A stretch of 64,000 bases of DNA from Gibbula magus (taxonomy: Eukaryota; Mollusca; Gastropoda; Trochida; Trochidae), in the NCBI GenBank assembly GCA_936450465.1, contig OW388292.1, positions 12,543,756 to 12,607,755 of the forward strand, written 5' to 3'. Each line of letters opens with the position of its first letter. Positions within the stretch are counted from its first letter, which is position 1. Both the position numbers and the translations under genes were made by a program. This document shows positions 58,472 through 64,000 of the stretch, in pieces. The notes beneath the pieces were generated by a model. The model ran no database searches, was not told the origin of the DNA, and worked only from the letters and a program-made list of their open reading frames with translations.

Positions 58472-58560
58472 GTCCCTTGTGAGATTCGAGACCTCAGGGT
58501 CAGGCATCAACCGCAAGCACTGAATGTACCAACAGCTTAGTGATTAGGCCACCTTGACCC
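58472..58560 (-). repeat. tRNA-like sequence with long variable region (SINE head or pseudogene)
   Basis: On the minus strand it runs GGTCAAGGTGGCCTAATCAC (A-box-like) to GGTCTCGAATCTC (B-box-like), about 85 bases in all, the length expected of a class II tRNA. The acceptor ends do not pair cleanly. It could be a serine- or leucine-type tRNA pseudogene or a SINE head. Confidence 0.45.
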
Positions 58561-58689
58561 GATTAACATAGTATTGTGGATATAAATAGTAAAATTTTCA
58601 TAAGATCAACACCTCAAACAAGATTGTTTCAGAATATAATTGTTAGGAACTGAAACCATTGTATTTCAATATAACAGTGATTTCCTCAT

Positions 58690-59240
58690 TGCAAATATCA
58701 AGCCAAGTTGTACATCTGTGAGGAGAGAATGATTGGACACGATCGGTACAATATTTTGTCACTTTAGATTACCGTAAAAACAATATGAAATTAAACCTAA
58801 ATAAAAACAATGTCGATTAGTGGGATGATTATATTGATTTCGTTGGAGTTCCTTTTGTACACGTACACGTTCGACTACAAACACAAGACATTTTCTTCAT
58901 GTGAACCCTAATTACAAGAGTTTTATTGAATGACAAGTCGACAAGGCGTTTCAAAGTGTTGTACAGAGAAATGAGAAGGCGATTAGCGTGTTATCTACAT
59001 GACAACTTCAAAGAATAACACCAAGTCTACAGTCAACAAGTGTGAGAACGTTCATATTGCGTGTAACATCTGATATTTCTACTGTCGTATGTTACCTATT
59101 GTAAATACATATAAGGTTACAAGTAGGTTCTGACATGTACGTGTAGGGCTTGCTTGCATAATACCACCACTTGACACAAGACAAAACGGACTTACCACGA
59201 GCGCAGAGTGAGTTGTAGTATTGTCATTCTTTTCAAGTTC
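58690..59240 (+). repeat. Dispersed old repeat module, fullest copy
   Basis: It shares GGACACGATCGGTACAATAT, AATGTCGATTAGT, AGGCGATTAGCGTGTT and AAGTAGGTTCTGACATGTA with 33740-34260, and the second half with 4979-5150. A minus-strand frame at 59196-59324 ends CTCGTG|GTAAGT, a possible splice donor, but its conservation in the other copies was not seen. Confidence 0.5.
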
Positions 59241-59751
59241 GTTAAGGTTGAAACTTGTTCTATACACAATTTGGGCATTTTTAGTCCCAAAATATATTTC
59301 AAATTGTTTGGTTCTTAAATCCAACCAATAATGCTTTATTGGTGTACTATTTGGGGATTTGACGCTGCCCCACTTCCGTCCCTCAATTTAACACACTAAA
59401 TTTTAAGCAACGTGCATATATATATTTTTCCAAGATAATCAGACATTCAAATAAATCATAGATACTTATTAAAATCAAGAATTGATAATCTCGTACGTAT
59501 ATAGTCTGTCATGTTCATACAGACATAAGTAAATGTAACAATAAATATACTTATAAATATCTCCTAAATTTTGGATTAGTATAACTCCATTTTAGTTAAT
59601 GTTTATTTTAATTCCAAAATTGCTATACAATGTTGATATTTACACACACACACATTATAAATATCTCCATGTTATGGTATCTATGTACGATCTATGTGAT
59701 GTATTGTGACGTCATAATGACGCACTATGACGTTGTAACAGACTGAACGTC

Positions 59752-59796
59752 ATTCACCTGATGAGACCTCTATTGGTCGAAAGCTAGCTAGTGAAT
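59752..59796 (+). ncRNA. Hammerhead ribozyme, second copy
   Basis: Helix I ATTCAC/GTGAAT (59752-59757 with 59791-59796), core CTGATGA (59758-59764), helix II GACC/GGTC (59765-59768 with 59775-59778), GAA, helix III AGC/GCT with a two-base loop, and A59790 5' of the cleavage site. The helix II loop is TCTATT instead of TCTACG. Every catalytic and pairing position seen in the first copy is kept while the loop and the flanks have changed. Confidence 0.8.
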
Positions 59797-60119
59797 ATGA
59801 ATAAATCATCGTGAGATTGTATTTTTGTAAATTAGACCTAAGAGTTGTACAGTTTTGAACTGATTTTGAAATTCACCAAGACAATGATAAAATTGATAAC
59901 CGACTTAAACACTTTCCTCACACCTTTCATCAATTAAGCTGCAATAGATTAATAAGCTAAAGGTATTATTGTATTTTTTACATAAAAGTAAGAATGCTAA
60001 GTTTCTTGTTTTAAAATTATTTTGCTCTTGCAGATATACATATGATGTACTCAAATATATTTTCTGCAACAATAAAACGAAACATAACCTTGACTAAGTT
60101 GGATTTCGTAGACACTATA

Positions 60120-61110
60120 GGGATGTGTGTTATCTCCCCTTCTGTTCATATTATACCAGAATGAGTGCGCGGCCCGTGAATCACTATGTTCAAACATCAA
60201 ATTCGCCGATGATTCAGCGCTTGTGGCACTCCCTACGGACAGTGAGGACGGGTACAGACGGGACATTGATAATCTAGTCACATGGTGTAGTGAAAATTTC
60301 CTTGAGATTAACGTTACAAAAACAAAGGAAATGATAATCGATTTCAGATCAAAAAGGACTGTAGAACATGTAGAACCAATTCGGATTGCAGGCAGTGTAG
60401 TTGAACAAGTATCAGAATACAAGTATTTAGGGACTATCATTGACAACAAATTAAACTGGAACAGTACTACGGACTCTATCTACAACAGTGTCAACAGCGA
60501 TTATATTTTATGAGGAAACTTAGATCTTTTAATGTTGATGTCAAACTGTTAAATAAAAAATAAAAAATATCACTTTTTTATTCTTGTTTTGTTCACTCTG
60601 TTTTATCGTTAGGTATTCAGTGCTGGTACGGTTGCCTCTCCTTTAAAAAACAAAAACAAATTAATCAAAATTACCAATATCGCCTCTCAAATTGCAAACA
60701 CCCCTCTTTTAAGTATATCTAGTTTCTATGAAACCCGTGTCCTTGCCCTTGCCCATGAGATTATCGCTGAAACCCACCCACTAAATACAAGCTATTCCAT
60801 TTTACCTTCTGGCCGCCGCTTTCTGATGTCCAAACTTAAGACCAACTGTGCCACAAAGTCTTTTATTCCCAATAGTATTAGACTTTTAAATAGCAACTGT
60901 GATAAATAGTTATTATTTACCCTACATATATTTATCATTTTAGAGCTCAAATATATGTTTTAAATGTACATCATCTCTTTCTATGTCATATATGTATTTT
61001 ATGTGTGTTTTGTTCTTCAATGTTTGTATATTTGTTACTTTTATGACTCTGTGATTGTAAAAAGAATTCCCTTTCGGGTAATAAAGTATTATCTTATCTT
61101 TATCTTATCT
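60120..61110 (+). mobile_element. 5'-truncated LINE (CR1/L2-like) insertion, empty site known
   Basis: The insert starts near GGGATGTGTGTTATCTCC and ends with a TTATC-type simple repeat. Its first frame contains LSPLLFILYQNE, IKFADDSALVALP, WCSENFLEINVTKTKEMIID and SEYKYLGTIIDNKLNW, i.e. the catalytic FADD and the palm and thumb region of a LINE reverse transcriptase. A frameshift follows (RLYFMRKLRSF is in another frame), then LAHEIIAETHPL and LPSGRRFLMSKLKTNCATKS up to TAG at 60907-60909. The locus at 5919-5925 is the unoccupied target. No target duplication is seen; about four bases (TTCA) are missing instead. Confidence 0.85.
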
Positions 61111-61456
61111 TATGAACAATATGAATAAGTTTAAACTCCAACATTCATTTAAAAAAATGTGGTTTGTTTACAATGTGGCCTCCACAGAAATACCATTTTG
61201 TAACTCGTAGGCATATCGCAGGTGTCGACGGTTTAGCCGAGTGATGTTATTTGTATTTTTTCACATTAGAGCAGTGAAATAAAAAATCTTTGAGAGATTT
61301 ACAGCACAAATGTAAACACAACGGGGAAGTACCGCAGTTATATCATTCGAAATTAATTCGCCTTGCATGATTATATAATCATAGTACCCTAGGCTATGGT
61401 AATTGAAGATAAAACATATGCATTGATCCTGAACCTTTTTTCCTAGTGATTTTATC

Positions 61457-61577
61457 ATAATATTTAATTAGAATAGGTTTTATTTGAAAGAGCTGCTGAC
61501 TTGTCAATGTTATGTGAATGGCACTATCGGGCTTCGAAGCGGCCTTAGCCTCGTTTCTAATTTCGCGCACTCGGTCT
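61457..61577. mobile_element. ~121-base insertion relative to duplication B copy 1
   Basis: Copy 1 reads TTTTATCTATAATGCC straight through (about 6275), while this copy has ~121 extra bases containing GGCTTCGAAGCGGCCTTAGC. No terminal repeats are obvious. It could be a small insertion here or a deletion in copy 1. Confidence 0.6.
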
Positions 61578-61882
61578 CTATAATGCCTCATTAATTACGT
61601 AAAGCCTTATTAACTATCATGGAAGATGTAACAATGAATTGTAATATCACTTTCTAAATCAACGAGATGATATTTTGTAAAAACAATTAAATGGTCTATA
61701 TACATTTGTAAATAGCATATTGAAAACATAATGTATGGCCACGTGACCAAAACCTCATTCCAACTTTCTGTCGCTCAGTGATCGGACGTGTCTCTGAGCG
61801 CTCATGAAGTTATCTTGCCTTCTATACTAAATAAAGGATTACAGACCTTATTCTCGGTGACTGGCACGCGTCGATTCGCGTC

Positions 61883-61924
61883 TCCCCCGTCTCCCCCGTC
61901 TCCCCCGTCTCCCCCGTCTTCCCC
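61883..61924 (+). repeat. Tandem nine-base repeat TCTCCCCCG
   Basis: About four units, the last slightly changed, inside the leader of the DIRS-like element. Confidence 0.9.
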
Positions 61925-62146
61925 GCCTTACCCCGTCTGGCGGGTGATTGGTGTGGCGGGTGATTGGTGTGAGTGTCTGGCGTCTCACACCCGTCTCGGT
62001 ACACGTCGCTTGGCTTCGGGCCGTCTTACCCCGTCTGGCGCTGGGTTGTTTGGCGGGTGACGGGTCAATGTTGTTTTTGCCGAGCGAGTGAGACCCCCGT
62101 TCTCCCCGTCTCGCTCGGTTGACGTCTTGTCCACGCTCACCTGTGA

Positions 62147-62938
62147 GTGATTGGTGGGACCAGGGTATCGTCAGCGATGTATCCTGGGTTCTGTGGACGA
62201 TGTGGACTTAGGAAGTCGGGGACACATGATCCCCACTCCCTCTGTCGTTTTTGCACCTCCGCTTGCTCCTTACAAGATAGGTGTGAAGAGTGTGAGTCAC
62301 TCTCCCCAGACGCGTTCAAACGATATCTCGGGGCCCTTAAGAAGAGTGAAAGGGACGCCATCTGCGAGAAGCGGAGGGTTCGCAAACCCTCGAACCCGAC
62401 GGCTTCGGCCACCACCACCTCCCCGTCGGACAGGTTGGTCATTTCGGAGGACACGCTGGAGTTCGACTCGGACGGGGTCGCGCTCGGAGGGACTTACAGA
62501 GACCAGCCAGCCTCCCCTTCCCCCCGTCAATCCACTCGTCACCGCTCCTCCTCGGTGTCCTCCGTCACTTCCCGCACGTCTCCCCTTCGTGTGCGGAGGA
62601 AGTCGAAGAAGAAGAAGAAGAAGTCCGGGGACAGGTCACCCTACGCTCTCCGGTGGTCTCCCGCAGCGGAACGTCCACCCCCGCCATGTCACCCGGTCTG
62701 TCGAACGATGACTTCTTGGACACTGCGGACCCTCCCTTCATTTCTATCACCGAGAGAGAGGGGGAGAGCACATCAATTATGGACGCGGCTGACAAGATGG
62801 ACAAGTGTGTCGTTTCGGTTCGGGGGTCGGGGAGGGAGAGACTTGGGCAATGTCTCCGGCCCCCCACCAGGAAATCGCACTCCTCAAAGGAAGTGGCCCA
62901 AGCGGGGAAAGGGTCCCCTCACCCCGAGGAAGCAGTGA
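62147..62938 (+). pseudogene. DIRS gag-like protein, frameshifted
   Basis: The frame starts at 62147, or at ATG 62177 giving MYPGFCGRCGLRKSG. It carries paired cysteines and a histidine (FCGRC, THDPHSLCRFC, DRCEEC) typical of the DIRS/Ngaro gag N-terminus, then a serine/proline-rich segment and a lysine run KKKKKKSG. After the lysine run, near 62640, the protein-like sequence continues in another frame (MSPGLSNDDFLDTADPPF, then ITEREGESTSIMDAADKM), so there is a frameshift at or after the AAG repeat. The role would be nucleic-acid binding and particle assembly. Confidence 0.6.
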
Positions 62939-63168
62939 CTCGTGGCACGCTCCACTGCTCCCTCCACCTATGATTGCTCCCTTGGATGGCCCTGTCGGAG
63001 GGCGCCTCGGGCAGTTCGTGGCAAACTGGAGGCAATTAGGACTAGATCCTTTCGTATGTCGGATCCTGGAGCGGGGGTTTCAAATACCAGTCTCGTCTCC
63101 CCCCCCCCCCCCCGCTCACCTGCAACCCAACAGAGCGGACGCTGTCAGCCGACAGGCTCGTCCTCACG

Positions 63169-63927
63169 TTGGAGCAGGTGGAGATTCTCATTACCAAGGA
63201 GGCGGTGGAGGAAATCCCGCTCCAGGATCTCACCCCCGGGTTTTACTCACCCATGTTCGTCCGACCCAAGAGAGACTCGAAAAAATGGCGGCTCATTCAC
63301 GACTTGTCCGTGTTCAACCGCTCCTACCTCGTACGGCCGCCATATTTTCGTCTCTAGACTGTGTCGTCAGTAATGCAATTACTGGAGCGATCGGACTGGA
63401 TGATATCCCTAGACCTCCAGGACGCGTACTTGCACATTCCCATCTTCCGGGAACACCGCAAGTACCTCCGGTTCGTCCTGGGGTGGCGCCACTTTCAGTG
63501 GAATGTGCTCCTGTTCGGGAAAACATCCGCTCCGTGGCTATTCACCAGAGTGACCCAGCCAGTGGTCCAATTTATTCACCATCACGACGTACAGTTCGCT
63601 ATGTACCTGGACGACGGGTTATGTCACCACCGCTCTCCCGCAGTCCTCAGGGAGCAACTGGATTTCGTGATCGATTTGTTGAGGAGACTAGGGTGGCTGG
63701 TAAATCTGTCCAAATCCGACCTACAGCCCACCACCATGCTCATCTTCCTGGGAGCAAGACTGGACACAGTTCGGTACAGAGCGTTCGCTCCCCAGGAACG
63801 GATGGCCAGGATAGACAGTCTACTAGATCGGGGACTCAGGGGACCGTACTGCTTCGGCAGTGGCAGCGGATTCTGGGTCTACTCACGTCAGCCCAGGACC
63901 TCACCGCGAGGGGGCGGCTGGAGCTGA
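63169..63927 (+). pseudogene. DIRS reverse transcriptase, nonsense- and frameshift-damaged
   Basis: The reading frame before and after a TAG at 63355-63357 is the same, so one nonsense codon splits it. Landmarks in order are ITKEAVEEIPLQDLTPGFYS, WRLIHDLSVFN, MISLDLQDAYLHIPI (first catalytic Asp), FGKTSAPWLFTRV, MYLDDGLC (YLDD catalytic pair), LGWLVNLSKSDLQP and FLGARLDT. This is the DIRS/Ty3-like arrangement with YLDD. After RIDSLLDRG, near 63835, the protein-like sequence continues in another frame (ILGLLTSAQDL, RLELRPLQVFLNPHVREE), showing a second lesion. The C-terminal half lies beyond the window. Confidence 0.75.
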
Positions 63928-64000
63928 GACCGCTCCAGGTCTTTCTCAACCCTCACGTCAGGGAGGAGGCGTGCAGACATGCGTTCCTGCTCCCCCAGGA

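Larger units (their letters stand above)
59694..61744 (+). repeat. Segmental duplication B, copy 2 (with two insertions)
   Basis: This matches 5475-6442 in the same orientation. Two interruptions, 60120-61110 and about 61457-61577, are absent from copy 1. Homology ends at ATGTATGGCCACGT, immediately before the GC-rich DIRS-like element. Confidence 0.85.
61745..64000 (+). mobile_element. DIRS-like retroelement, 5' part, running off the window
   Basis: A sharp change to GC-rich sequence at the end of duplication B marks its start. The order is a leader with tandem CCCCGTCTC-type repeats, a gag-like frame with CxxC pairs and a DIRS-type reverse transcriptase. DIRS elements move with a tyrosine recombinase and have no LTRs or target duplications; the recombinase, RNase H and methyltransferase parts would lie beyond 64000. 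The gag and RT frames are damaged. Confidence 0.75.

Noticed and set aside
62147..63526. Several overlapping frames on both strands in the GC-rich end
   Set aside because: High GC and repeats keep alternative frames open. Only the frames with gag-type CxxC pairs and DIRS reverse transcriptase motifs are protein-like.
1..64000. CRISPR array or prokaryotic defence island
   Set aside because: No regularly spaced short repeats with unique spacers occur; the tandem arrays have ~83-170-base units. Splice sites and LINEs show the DNA is eukaryotic.

Overview
The window looks like accessory, repeat-dense nuclear DNA of a lophotrochozoan animal, most probably a mollusc and perhaps a bivalve. The evidence is AT-rich sequence, eukaryotic splice sites and polyadenylation signals, several clades of non-LTR retrotransposons, a DIRS-type tyrosine-recombinase retroelement, tRNA-headed SINE-like sequences, a block resembling the molluscan V-SINE core, and non-autonomous elements built around ~150-bp tandem cores as in the bivalve pearl-like elements. 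There is no prokaryotic operon, CRISPR array or rRNA. The species cannot be named from the sequence alone.

Layout. 1-2.1 kb: nothing recognised. 2.1-4.8 kb: a segment duplicated directly at 38.9-42.0 kb, carrying an L1-type ORF1 relic and a MITE. 5.2-6.4 kb: an (AT)n tract and a hammerhead ribozyme inside a segment duplicated at 59.7-61.7 kb. 9.2-12.5 kb: a ~1-kb-arm inverted repeat around a MITE. 12.5-32.9 kb: a much larger inverted repeat (arms ~8 kb, spacer 4.4 kb) whose inner ends lie in an L1-like LINE. The spacer is a rearranged and partly deleted copy of 44.1-48.9 kb. 33-42 kb: dispersed repeats and reverse transcriptase fragments. 43.7-44.8 kb: the best protein-coding gene, two exons giving a ~217-residue two-transmembrane protein that resembles the SLATT effector family known from bacterial conflict systems. 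46-54 kb: tandem-core elements and relics of helicase and LINE proteins. 55.2-55.8 kb: the 3' end of a phase-consistent spliced gene on the minus strand. 59.7-61.7 kb: second ribozyme copy, with a LINE insertion whose empty site is preserved at 5.9 kb. 61.7-64 kb: a GC-rich DIRS-like retroelement running off the window.

The genes do not form a pathway. The window reads as a segmentally duplicated region in which a few host exons survive: the SLATT-like gene, a cysteine-rich exon at 41.6-41.8 kb, and the 55-kb gene. The SLATT-like gene has a broken, inverted second copy inside the palindrome spacer. All homology statements were made by reading the sequence; no database search or alignment program was run.
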